DNA of 29,143 bases from Chara braunii. Taxonomy: Eukaryota > Streptophyta > Charophyceae > Charales > Characeae. The position numbers and the translations under genes were made by a program. How positions within the stretch are numbered: the stretch's first letter is position 1; each line of letters begins with the position of its first letter. The notes beneath the pieces were generated by a model. It had not been told where the DNA came from, searched no databases, and saw nothing but the letters and a program-made list of their open reading frames with translations. The stretch spans positions 410,595-439,737 of the forward strand of contig BFEA01000730.1 of the NCBI GenBank assembly GCA_003427395.1, read 5' to 3'. Of this stretch, positions 9,775 through 19,365 are shown in pieces.

Positions 9775-10602
9775 CTCTAACTTCCCGCTATCTCGGTTTT
9801 CCTCCAACCTTAACTCTTGATGTACCTGGCGCACCCTATGTCCAGGTTCTTTCCCATTTCCCTGTTGCCTGTTACCCGCTGTGCTATTAGCTCGTCGATC
9901 CTGTCCTTCACCTCTCCGTTCGTGGCGTCCTGACCCCTGCCTACTCCGCCCGACCTCAACTTTCTTCAGCCCGACAACGCCCTGCAGCGGTCCGCCCATC
10001 AGTCCTGTCTTAGCGTTCTGCTTCCTGCCTACAGTCAATAACATTCCGTGGGCAAACTTAGAGCCCGCTACCCAGAGATATGTCATTGCCCCCCCCTTCC
10101 GAGCGGCACTAAGCAGAGACTACTGATGCTCATAGACGGAGGGGACTGGAGGGGAGGCACGGTGACTGGCCCATCGGAGAGGCCCGGCCTGATGCTACCG
10201 GTTGACCCCTGGCCAGAACCGCCCACTTGCCATAGCAGGCACCAGCAGGTGCGGCTCCCGCATGTTCCCTTATCGGAGGCTTGGGCCCGGGCGTGGCTGC
10301 TACGGGGTTTCCTGCGAATACAGCACACCCCTGCGCGACCTCATCGGACCCGAAACGTAGGTCATATACATTCAACATTACCGACCCTTCCACCTCAAGT
10401 GCATCTTCGAACTTAACCCTGAGCGCGCCCTGTTTTTCAGCCACGGCGTGGTAAAGGACTGCCGCTAGTATCCCGAACACACGGACCCTGCCGCACGAGG
10501 CGCGCACTCAAGGTCCTTGACTGCCGTGACGACCATTAAGCCCGGCGTCATGTCCGGGTCAACGACACGCTGGAGTATAACAAGAAAATAATGGAAGTAC
10601 GA
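9775..10602 (-). pseudogene. Frameshifted unidentified protein remnant
   Basis: Three coding-like segments follow one another on the minus strand in different frames. The first (10602 to about 10505) reads HYFLVILQRVVDPDMTPGLM and onward to VKDLE. The second (about 10503-10130) continues as VRASCGRVRVFGILAAVLYH and ends in a Gly/Ala/Pro-rich tail. The third, below about 9950, reads DRIDELIAQRVTGNREMGKN up to a stop. The join of the first two needs a single-base shift at GAGTGCGC near 10503. Composition is balanced and hydrophobic segments alternate with charged ones, so I take it as real but broken coding sequence. No domain is recognised. The plus-strand ORF 10048-10416 is its shadow. It may belong to a mobile element. 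Confidence 0.45.
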
Positions 10603-10618
10603 TGCAAAAAAAAAAAAA

Positions 10619-11207
10619 CTTAAGAAGTGTCACCACCGATCGGCCGCCGCCGCCGACAAAACAAAGGGGGGATAACCCCGCCGGACCCTGGACCTCTCAG
10701 CCCCTTCGTGCTACTCTGATATTCCCGCGTTGTGGCCACTCAATCTCGATCCCTGAGTCTCTTTGATGAAAATCTGACGCCATAACCGCTAATGCTAGGC
10801 CCAAGTCTGGGTTTAGCTCTGACGGATGCCTAAATAAACAGACACCGCGCGACTCGCAGACCTACTGAAAACACTTCAAAGCCTCCTCGTTGTCAATGTC
10901 GTTTCTCGCACGTACGCACAAGTCATAAATAAACATACCAATCAACGAGATATAATATTTTTAATCCTTACTTAATTAGAAATAAAAATCTTTCCGGCAA
11001 CTACGCCGACTTTCACAATCATCAATAAAAAATAAAAAGATCACGCGCGCCTCAAATCTGCGCGTCCACACACTCTCTACTCTAGTCAACCATCCAGCCA
11101 CCGTAATTCACGGACGCAGCCGCGCCTCTCGTGGAATACTTAAATCTTAAATCAAACTTATTTTTTATCGCTTACAAAAGCCAGGGCGGATACCCTTGTA
11201 AGGGTAT
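10619..11207. other. No gene recognised
   Basis: Starts after a 13-base A run (10606-10618) and contains GC-rich (10630-10700) and AT-rich (10920-11040) patches. No open frame or repeat stands out. Confidence 0.5.
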
Positions 11208-11530
11208 TTGCACCGATACCACAACCCCACTACTTGCCCCATGTGAAAGAAAATTAAGCTCTCAATTCTCAAGTGCATCCAGGCTCAATATTGGTTCCGG
11301 ATGCACCTAAAACATGTGTTTTTCCTTCCCCATGCAGTCCGTTGTAACTCAGACTGCAACAGGGGTCAATTTCCTAGTCCCACTACTCCACAACTAGCCC
11401 AAAACTGAAGGAAAAAAAAACGACCAACTTTCAAGTGCATCCAGACTCAATTTTGGCTCCGGATGCACCTAAAACATGTGTTTCTCCTCCCCCATGTAAT
11501 CCGTTGTATTTCGGTTGCATGGAGCCTTGA
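11208..11530 (+). repeat. Tandem duplication, ~162-bp unit
   Basis: Two head-to-tail copies offset by 162 bp. Shared words include CAAGTGCATCCAG (11270 and 11432), CCGGATGCACCTAAAACATG (about 11297 and 11459) and CCCATG followed by an AGTCCGTT-type palindrome (11334 and 11496). That last motif also occurs in both LTR copies further right, so this block may be an upstream extension or relative of the LTR family. Confidence 0.8.
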
Positions 11531-11651
11531 TTTTCTTTTATTATGTCTGCAAAATCAAGAAAAAATCAAAGTCCTTTGCAACCGCCACATACCAGAATGT
11601 ATTTGGTCACGAATGCATCTCCCCAAGTGACGGTTTTTTACCGTTAAGGCC

Positions 11652-11676
11652 TTTTTTTTTTTTTTTTTTTTTTTTT
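11652..11676 (+). repeat. Poly-T run (25 T)
   Basis: A 25-base T homopolymer preceded by CCGTTAAGGCC. The word GTTAAGGCC recurs inside both LTR copies (near 11838 and 20733). Confidence 0.9.
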
Positions 11677-12020
11677 CCCCTTCTTTCTTGGACAGTAGGG
11701 ACCTGGCAGTCCCTACTTGTGGCAGTCCTTACTTACGGCCAAATCACTCACTCCCTCTCACTCTTTTTGAGTTATTCTCCCACATTTTTCTTTTTCTTTT
11801 TCTTTCTTTTCCTAGCATGCCAAGTGTCAAGTGGTCGTTAAGGCCATTTTCTAGGCCCTTCCTCTTAGTTTTGACCCTCCCTATGCCCATGGTGTAGTCC
11901 GCTATATCTCGGACTGCAATTATGACTTCCTCATGTCCATGGGAGTTTCCCTTTTCCTCTATTTTTCTCCCACAGTAGCCCTTCTTACTCCGATTTTCTC
12001 CCGGAGGCCTATTTTTCTCG

Positions 12021-12040
12021 TGGAGTCACTTTTGACTCCA
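12021..12040 (+). repeat. Perfect hairpin inside LTR copy 1
   Basis: TGGAGTCA and TGACTCCA pair perfectly around a CTTT loop. The matching place in LTR copy 2 (about 20917-20935) has lost most of the pairing. Confidence 0.6.
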
Positions 12041-12294
12041 TTTTCTTGAGGGAGGTTGATCCGAGATTTTTCGGATTGCTCCCATGCCGCTCACTTCATG
12101 ATTCTTTACTTTTTCTTTTTCTTTTGGTCTTCCCGTTTGCTATCACTAGTGCTTGCAGTTGTGGTGCTAATATTTTTGGTCGTCAAGATCTCGATCTTGA
12201 CGATCTCGATCTTGATGGTGCACCTTGTTTTAATTGTTTTCCCTTCATGCCGCTCTGCCGTTTCTCTTGAGACCTTCTCATGTCCCCACCACTT

Positions 12295-12480
12295 GTCCCG
12301 TCGGTGGTCCCCGACGTTTTGTCCCGCCGGTGGTCCCCAACACTTTGTCCCGCCGGTGATCAACGACACTTTGTCCCGTGGGTGGTCCCCGACACTTTGT
12401 CCCGGCGGTGGTCCCTGACACTTTGTCCCACCAGTGGTCCCGACATATTTTGTCCCGACGGTGGTCCCCGGTGTCTTTCC
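12295..12480 (+). repeat. 26-bp tandem repeat in LTR copy 1 (~7 units)
   Basis: Units of the form GTCCCGTCGGTGGTCCCCGA plus CACTTT. Each can form a small GTCGG...CCGAC hairpin. LTR copy 2 has the same repeat at 21177-21305 with about five units, so copy number varies within the family. Confidence 0.85.
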
Positions 12481-13235
12481 TGAAGGTGTCCCGTGTTCTT
12501 CAGGCGTCCCCCGCCCTACGGTGGCCCATTTCCCTTGCCTTTCTCGGGCCTTGTGCGTGCCGGTTTCTCCGGTCACGGGACCTCCAATCCAAGGCTCCCG
12601 TTAATTGTCGTAGGTGGCCCCCACGTTGGACCCTTATCTTTTGCGTCCCACGGCCACCGGGGTCGTCCGCCTCTCGGCTCCCCTATTCTCTTGTCGCTTG
12701 CTGTACCGCATTTGCAAAGTTAATGATCCTTTGGCCTTAGTCATGTTGAGTTCCCATGACCCTCTTGGCCTCATGCTATGTTCCTACGTGTCCGTGTCCC
12801 GTCGCTTACTTACTTGCTATTGCCGACTCTTTCTCCCTGCGGTACTCAGTCCTGAGCGTCACTACTCATAGTAGTCTCGTCCTGGTCCTTTGTCTTTTCT
12901 CTCTCTTGCCTCCTTACTCCAGATTTCTCTATCGTGCACAACTTGGCTATATACAGGCTCTCGAGTGTCGGGATGTTATTCGGGACCCACCGGTCCTGAC
13001 ACATTTCCCCCACTCATTCGCGATGTCCTAATTGCGCACCAATCTTCTGTTAGTAGGAGGGTCTGAAGGGATAGGCGAAGGAAAGGGGGTGAGGTGTATT
13101 AGGTGGGTAGTTTGCCAGGGTCCGTTTGTCTTTTCTTGTTCTTTTCTCGAGGTCTCTTCTAGTCTCCGCTCCTTGGGGCAGGGAGGGGTGTGTGGAAGGT
13201 CAAGTTTTTTTTTTAACACTTCCTTCAGACTTCTC

Positions 13236-13515
13236 TCTTCTCATTCATCACTCTTAGAACAACAAGCCCCCTTTCGGCTTCTTTCGTCTCATTCATCACC
13301 CAAAGTGCATTAAGTTTTTCGTCTCATTCATCACTCTTAGGACATCAAACCTTCTCTCGTCTCATTCATCACTCTTAGAGCATAAAACCTTCTCTTATCT
13401 CATTCATCACTCTTAGAACACCAACCCTTTTCTTATCTCATTCATCACTCTTAGAACATCAAACCTTCTCTTATCTCATTCATTAAGCCTTTTCCCGTCT
13501 CATTCATCAGCCCAT
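13236..13515 (+). repeat. 38-bp minisatellite, ~8 units
   Basis: CTCATTCATCACTCTTAGAA recurs with starts at 13240, 13288, 13323, 13361, 13399, 13437, 13475 and 13499. The five middle starts are exactly 38 bp apart; the outer units are irregular or truncated. Confidence 0.9.
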
Positions 13516-13684
13516 GCTCCTCCTTCGAGCCTAGTTATCCAAAACGCCTTCGAATGTTATACCCTCCATCCCATGCCGACCAAATCCCTTTTCCGACCTT
13601 TGTCACCCTCAATGCCTCTTTTAATCGGCTCTTCGGCCCGTGCAATCCATGCCTCCCGCCATCCTTTCCTCAATCTCATGCTTA

Positions 13685-14865
13685 GTCAAATTTACATGCA
13701 TTTCTTCTAGATTATTCCGCCTGACTTTTCTCTTGCTCTGCCTATTTCACATGCACGTTTTCTTTGGCAGACCTTTCTTGCCTCCAAGCCCAATCAATTT
13801 CACATACATGTCTTCCTTTTTTTACGTCCAAGCCCAATCAATTTCATATGCATCATTCTTCTGGACATCCTGCCAAGTTTTTCTCAAGCCCAAGCAAAGT
13901 CAATTACACATGTTTTTCTCTTCTATACATCTTGCCAGACCTTTCTCAAGCCCAAGCAAAGTCAATTACACATGCCTTTCTCTTTTGGACATCTTGTCAG
14001 ACCTTTCTCAAGCCCAATTAAAGTCAATTAGACATGTTTTNNNNNNNNNNNNNNNNNNNNNNNNNNNNNNNNNNNNNNNNNNNNNNNNNNNNNNNNNNNN
14101 NNNNNNNNNNNNNNNNNNNNNNNNNNNNNNNNNNNNNNNNNNNNNNNNNNNNNNNNNNNNNNNNNNNNNNNNNNNNNNNNNNNNNNNNNNNNNNNNNNNN
14201 NNNNNNNNNNNNNNNNNNNNNNNNNNNNNNNNNNNNNNNNAATTACACATGCCTTTCTCTTCTGGACATCTTGCCAGACCTTTTTCAAGCCCAAGCAAAG
14301 TCAATTACACATGCCTTTCTCTTCTGGACATCTTGTCACGCCTTTCTCAAGCCCAAGCAAAGTCTCTCTTCTGGACATCTTGCTAGATCTTTCTCAAGCC
14401 CAAGCAAAGTCAATTACATCTGCCTTTCTCTTCTGGACATCTTGTCAGGCATTTCTCAAGCCCAATTAAAGTCAATTACACATGCTTTTCTCTTCAGGAC
14501 ATCTTGCCAGACCTTTCTCAAACCCAAGCAAAGTCAATTACACATGCCTTTCTCTTCTGGACATCTTGTCAGACCTTTCTCAAGCCCACGCAAAGTCAAT
14601 TACACATGCCTTTCTCTTCTGGACATCTTGCCACACCTTTCTCAAACCCGAACAAAGTCAATTACACATGCCTTTCTCTTCTGAACATCTTGCCAGACCT
14701 TTCTCAAGCCCAAGCAAAGTTAATTACACATACCTTTCTCTTCTAGACATCTTGTCAGGCCTTTCTCAAGCCCAAGCAAAGTCAATTACACATGCCTTTC
14801 TCTTCTGGACATCTTGTCAGACTTTTTTCAAGCCCAAGCATAGTCAATTACATAAGTTTTCTTGA
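13685..14865 (+). repeat. 62-bp satellite-like tandem array interrupted by a gap
   Basis: The unit AATTACACATGCCTTTCTCT plus TCTGGACATCTTGCCAGACC plus TTTCTCAAGCCCAAGCAAAGTC is 62 bp long, and clear starts fall 62 bp apart (for example 14241, 14303, 14410, 14472, 14534). Units are degenerate before about 13860, and one is internally deleted near 14360. The unit has no stop in the plus frames and 62 is not a multiple of three, so long open frames (up to 248 codons, crossing the Ns) arise automatically. They should not be taken as a protein. Confidence 0.93.
14041..14240. other. Assembly gap (200 N)
   Basis: Exactly 200 N inside the 62-bp array. This round number is probably a placeholder, so the true number of repeat units is unknown and may be much larger. 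Confidence 0.97.
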
Positions 14866-15186
14866 ACTCATGGTAACCTTATCTTTTTGCACGCTTTTTC
14901 ATCGGTAGATGACACGCCTTCCCCCCACTCAAAATGCGATGTCCCCATCGCACGAGTGGTTCTCACTCGGAGGTACAAAACCTTGACCCACCAACTGAGT
15001 CAATAACAACGGCCCATCTGCTTCTAGAAGAAAGGGTTATCGGTCTTTCCTCGACAGGTAACACCTCATCCTTCTACGTAGTCCGACCTTTTGCCAGTAC
15101 GAGACGGGCGTCATCACTGAGGTTGCACCTCACATCCGAGAGGTAGGTCCAGTCCAAACCTCCGAAGATCCCGTCTTGCCATAAAG
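14866..15186. other. Spacer between two repeat blocks
   Basis: No gene recognised. It contains CCCCCACTCAAAATGCGATG (from 14924), resembling CCCCCACTCATTCGCGATG just after LTR copy 1 (13007 on). These two shared words suggest that a common noncoding module flanks the satellite blocks. Confidence 0.45.
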
Positions 15187-15789
15187 GAGTTTCTCGCGAA
15201 CCGTTCCTCCCGAGTGGTAATTTCTTGAATCCGGCCTCTTTCTTTCAAGGAAGTTGGGACTCTCTATTAGTCTGCGAGTGCAGTTATGAAGACCTCGCGG
15301 TTAGTCCCGGAACGGTTTTAATGATCCGGCAGAACGGTGTCACTCGCCCTGTGGTGGGTGTGGATTCCACCCAGTACCCCGCCCGACCCCTCCCTTTGGA
15401 CAGTGTCGCTCAACTTAATGCGAACAGCCTTGGTCCATCCCAAGCGGCCACGCCGCCCCTCTACGACATGGCGTGTGGTTGGGGAGAGCAAATGCGACTT
15501 AGCAAAAGAATGGTACCACACTCGTTTGGCTCCATGCCCTTGACGTTTAGGTTTCCAACATGAGGCGCAGTTTGAACTCCCCAAGTAGAGTTTTTTGTCG
15601 GAGTTAGTTCCGGACGGCGAGCACCAGTCAAAGAGAAAGATGCCTTGGTCCTTCAACCCTTATCCTTCCTTATGAGGAATGAGACTTTTCCCTTGAAGGG
15701 TAGAGGTCCTGCGGTCGCGGTGCATGCACCGGTATCCCCCTCCTGCTAAGGCCTGAGACTAGAAAAAAAAAACAAAATCATTCCAATGT
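15187..15789 (+). repeat. 603-bp tandem duplication, unit A
   Basis: Runs from GAGTTTCTCGCGAACCGTTC to CATTCCAATGT and is followed without spacer by unit B. The two differ by scattered substitutions and small indels, roughly one in twenty to thirty bases by eye. Each ends in an A-run (AGAAAAAAAAAACAAAATCA) plus CATTCCAATGT. Overlapping ORFs on both strands are kept open in both copies, but they read as low-quality sequence and I do not call a gene. Confidence 0.92.
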
Positions 15790-16390
15790 GAGTTTCTCGC
15801 GAACCGTTCGTCCCGAGTGGTAATTTCTTGGATCCGACCTCTTTCTATCAAGAGAGTTGAGACTCTCTATTAGTCTGCGAGTGCAGTTATGAAGACCTCG
15901 CGGTTAGTCCCGGAACGGTTTTAATGATTCGGCAGAGCGGTGTCACTCGCCCTGTGGTGGGTGCGGATTCCACCCGGTACCCCGCCCGACCCCTCCCTTT
16001 GGACAGTGTTGCTCAACTTAATGCGAGCAACCTTGGTCCATCCCAAGCCGCCACGCCGCCCCTCTACGACACGGCATGTGGTTGGGGCGAGCAAATGAGA
16101 CTTAGCAAAAGAATGGTACCACCCTCGTTTGGCTCCATGCCCTTGACGTTTAGGTTCCCAACATGAGGCGCAGTTTGAACTCCCCAACTAGAGCTCTTTG
16201 TCGGAGTTAGTTTCGGACGTCGAGCACCAGTCAAAGAGAAAGATGCTTTGGTCCTTCAACCCTTATCCTTCCTTATGAGGAATGAGACTTTTTCCTTGAA
16301 GGGTAGAGGTCCTGGGGTCGCAGTGCATACACCACTATCCCCCTCCTGCTGAGGCCTGAGACTAGAAAAAAAAAAAAATCATTCCAATGT
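15790..16390 (+). repeat. 603-bp tandem duplication, unit B
   Basis: Second copy, offset 603 bp from unit A, ending at 16390 with the same ACATTGGAATG complement word. The A-run near its end is slightly different in length. The clean head-to-tail join with no spacer points to recent unequal exchange or replication slippage, or to an assembly duplication. Confidence 0.92.
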
Positions 16391-16563
16391 TATTTCCACG
16401 TCTTTTCCAATCCGCCTAGGGCCCCCTGATATGCAACGCAATCTCCAGTTCTCAAGCAAAACTCCAATGCAAATTGCAGATTTCTCATGCTCAATCCATC
16501 TCACTCTGCCAAGCAAAGGGACCCTAGTAACAATTCTCAAAATGACCCTTATCAATGGTCATT

Positions 16564-16690
16564 TCTTTCATTTCAGTCGAACAACGTTATCAGGGTCATT
16601 CTTTTCCATCTCAATCGAACGACCTCGTCAGGGCCGTTCTTATTCATTCCAGTCGAACGGCCTTGTTAGGGCCATCCTTATCCATTCCAA
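16564..16690 (+). repeat. Second 38-bp tandem repeat, ~3 units
   Basis: CAGTCGAACGACCTTGTCAG-type units, with TCGAAC at 16577, 16615 and 16653 (38 bp apart), followed by ATTCCAATGTTAG. The sequence is unrelated to the 38-bp repeat at 13.2-13.5 kb, but the closing CATTCCAATGT is shared with the end of the 603-bp units. Confidence 0.85.
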
Positions 16691-17581
16691 TGTTAGCGCT
16701 CGAGGGGGTGGGCCTCGAGGACATGGATCCCATCTTTGTCTTAGGGGTTAGAAGGTGGCCATCTTTTTATAGTTTTCTACGTGCGATATCCCTTATCCTT
16801 TCTCAATACCACTTGCTGTTCATGAAAACACCCGACTTAGTGTCTAATGCTCGAGTTGAGGTTTTGCATCCTCAAGCAGCACTAGCCCACCCGGCCGTTC
16901 AACCATAGCGAAGGACGGGGACACCCTCTCTATTTTCACTCTTTCTGACATTTCAGCTCTCTGCTATTTCCAGGCTCATTCAGGACTCAGTTGGATTAGG
17001 TTCCTAGGGAAGGGGTGTTCTTCACGCCTCTTTACCCATAGGTTCCCTAACCTTTCTTGTATTCGACCAACACTCAATGCCTTGCTTCGCTTGTCAATCC
17101 GAACTCACGGTTTCCTCTTAAAAGCACTATCTTTATTCCATCCAAAGCTCACAATACAACCATCCCAACAGTCTCACCCCCATACCCCGTGTCATCGTTT
17201 TGCACATACTCTTTCGAAGGTAGCTTATCCAAGAAGTGGCTTCAAATGCTATATTCTAACTCATTGTGACACAGTTCTAGCTAGTCCTTATATCGCTCAT
17301 TCCTAGCAAGCTCACTAATACTATCCAAACTTTGTCACTCCCACACTGCAAAAGAAAACACAATTTTGTTCAATGCTCATAACATTTAGTCCCTCTCGCT
17401 GTCATATGTCCCATCTCGCTTGGTCCCTTGCTCATCCTGTTTTTCCGTTGATGCTTTAACTCCCAGGCCACAGACCAGGATTTCCCTCTTTCTCACTGTA
17501 GAAGTCCAAAGGCATGGCTGCTACTCCTGCCTCCATGAAGTCTCTGGCCTTGATAATCTAGTCGTGTTTGATTACGCTAAT
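16691..17581. other. No gene recognised
   Basis: Pyrimidine-rich on the plus strand, with short frames only. No motif, RNA or repeat was recognised. Confidence 0.5.
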
Positions 17582-18363
17582 TCATTGCTCAAACCAATGG
17601 CTAGGCATTGGTTTGAAATTATCTTTCCATCTGGAGGATCCTCCGCGCGACCGGTTCGTAGGGGGTCGCCTTTCTTCTCTGGGCCTTGAGATCTCATCCC
17701 TCTCATCGCCACTACTAATCTCGATGACCTCTTGTACTCCTTCCTCCTCGTCCTCATCCTCTTCTGTTCGTACGGAGCTGAACTCACCCGTGAAGTTCTT
17801 CAGATCTAGGTTATAAGGGATGCCCACCCTCCTTTCATACCCTTCCCCAAAGTCCGTGTACCTCCCCTCACAACTGTCGTGACCCTCCGCTCTTCATACA
17901 GACTTTCCCTTCCTTCTTCCCCTTCTTCGCACCCGTCGTTCCTGTCTTGTTTTTCCCTGCTCTCCTCACACCAAGGCTTACACCGTTTGCACTCTTCGGC
18001 CTTCCTTTCATAAGAGACCCAAGCCCTCTCCTCCCCCGATGTGCCTGCTTCTCCCATACTCGTTCTCTCTTCCTCGCTCTCACTTCCTGACGAGATATAT
18101 ATCCCTTCTCCCTTTCGGAGAGGCGAGGGCCCTCTACACACCTGTTTTATCGCCCCCCTGCCTACTATTTGTTTGGACAGGTACCCTATATACAACTTTC
18201 TTTTTGCGGTCCTCCGCTCCCTGCTTGGTCCCGTTCCTCCCCCTTCGCTGGGCTTGTTGATCGCACCAATGTCATTTTCGTTGCCGAATTTCATTTTCGC
18301 TTTTCTAGGGCTTCTTTCCTGATCCTGTATAACAAAACAACACCCACCGTGCCCCTCATACAC
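17582..18363 (-). pseudogene. Acidic, disordered protein remnant in two frames
   Basis: One frame (18363-17806, 185 codons) is basic at first, then Glu/Ser/Arg-rich with GIYISSGSESEEERTS and a Cys pair (CKRCKPWC). A second frame (17827-17582, 81 codons) reads GIPYNLDLKNFTGEFSSVRT and then a Glu/Asp run and VIEISSGDERDE. The two overlap near 17815 and probably were one protein before a frameshift. Both carry a short hydrophobic core followed by Ser and acidic residues, the pattern of a SUMO-interacting motif, although acidic linkers of retroelement proteins could give it by chance. The remnant lies downstream of the minus-strand pol remnants, so it may belong to another retroelement. No domain is certain. 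Confidence 0.4.
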
Positions 18364-18694
18364 ACGTCTCCGCAGTTTGGTAGGAAAATGCCCTTTCCCC
18401 TACAGTGCTCCCAGTATCCCTCGCACAAAGCCATTATTACACATCGCCCCTTCATACGGATGCCGCATTTGCAATGATCCCATTATTTTTCCCTCAAAAA
18501 CTATGGTACAACGCTCCCGGCAGCCTTTCCCATTGCCACATAAAACTCATTGGCGCAACAGTCCCATGGCATCCCGCCTTCCATTTTCAATCAGCCCAAG
18601 CCATTGCCCCCTCAAAAAAAAAAAAGGAAAGTCCCACAAACGTAGTTAGGGTAAAAACATAGTGTATTAGTGTGGGCAAGGCTGCCGTCAGTTC

Positions 18695-19365
18695 TTAGTT
18701 TGTAGACTCCTCAATTTCCTTATCCTCGGCCTCCTTAAGCCATTGTTCCATTGGGTCCCGACATAGAAACCTGACCAATCGTTGCCCTGGGAAGGGTCCT
18801 TTCAATCGAGTTTCATCCAAATCTTCCAGTTCGAAGGTATTCAGTCCCACCCGCTTAGCGACCTGGTAGGGGCCTTTGAACCTCCTCCCTAGTTGCCCAG
18901 ACCAAGTACTTTCTAGTGTCGAGTTCCTTACCAATACCGTCTCCCCCACCTGAAGTGGTTCATTTCGGATATTTTTAACCTTGTCTCATTGTGCTTTGTC
19001 CCTCATCCTGCTGTCTAGTACCCGGTTGGCAATGCCCTCCATGGCTTCCTCGTTTTCAAGGACTTGTTGACATCGCGCCTCAATTAACTCTTTTGTGGTC
19101 AGATGTGGATCGTCATCTAACCTGTTCTAGGTAGGTATCAAGGCTTCCACGGGAAAATCGACCTCTCTTTCCGTACCAAAGTTCCGCAGGGATACATCCC
19201 GTTGTCCTCTTAGGTGTCATGTTCTTCGAAAAGACAGCCTGCTTAAGATATCTAGGCTAACTCCCCAGATTGTCCGCCGCGAGCTTCGCAATTGTGTTCT
19301 TTGAGGTCTGGTACCCCCTTTCCACACGTGCATTGGCCTCCGAGTGACAGGGCTCGATGAGTTTT
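18695..19365 (-). pseudogene. Ty3/gypsy integrase C-terminal part, family B
   Basis: The frame opens at KLIEPCHSEANARVERG, which contains the last catalytic Glu of a DDE integrase (ANARVER). It continues with a run ending MTPKRTTGCIPAELWYG and closes with the GPY module (RRFKGPYQVAKR) and LKGPFPGQRLVRF. Three stops interrupt it, at 19257-19259, 19127-19129 and 18986-18988, and a frameshift lies near 19165. Each stop stands where the family would have Trp (before PRYL, before NRL, after AQ), so each is explained by one G-to-A change in TGG. Everything N-terminal of the last catalytic Glu is missing, because family C sequence joins at about 19365. It is inactive as it stands. Confidence 0.85.

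Larger units (their letters stand above)
11768..13001 (+). mobile_element. LTR copy 1 (probable solo LTR, ~1.23 kb)
   Basis: Collinear with 20663-21852 over its whole length. Both copies begin TGxxTTATTCTCCC, end GTCCyGACA, and share the order: pyrimidine tract, TAGCATGC, GTTAAGGCC, AGTCC palindrome (11894-11917), GGGAG/CTCCC nested hairpin (12050-12083), CGTCAAGATC palindrome (12181-12202), a 26-bp tandem repeat, and a terminal CGGGAC hairpin. TG...CA ends and a length near 1.2 kb fit a Ty3/gypsy LTR. The flanking pentamers CTTTT (11763-11767) and CATTT (13002-13006) match at four of five bases, weak support for a target-site duplication. No primer-binding site or gag follows, so it stands alone. 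Confidence 0.75.

Noticed and set aside
12106-12576. 156-codon minus-strand ORF with Thr/Gly/Pro repeats
   Set aside because: It is the 26-bp LTR tandem repeat read in frame; the other LTR copy does not keep it.
11763-13006. Target-site duplication around LTR copy 1 (CTTTT / CATTT)
   Set aside because: Only four of five bases match, and CTTTT also precedes copy 2 where it is part of the pol codons, so it is not reliable evidence.
13640-14684. Long plus-strand ORFs (216-248 codons) through the satellite and the N gap
   Set aside because: The 62-bp unit lacks stops in all plus frames, and the frame runs through unknown bases, so openness is a repeat artefact.
15318-16187. Similar ORFs in both 603-bp units, on both strands
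   Set aside because: Both strands are open at the same place and the sequence similarity is explained by recent duplication; no protein family is suggested.
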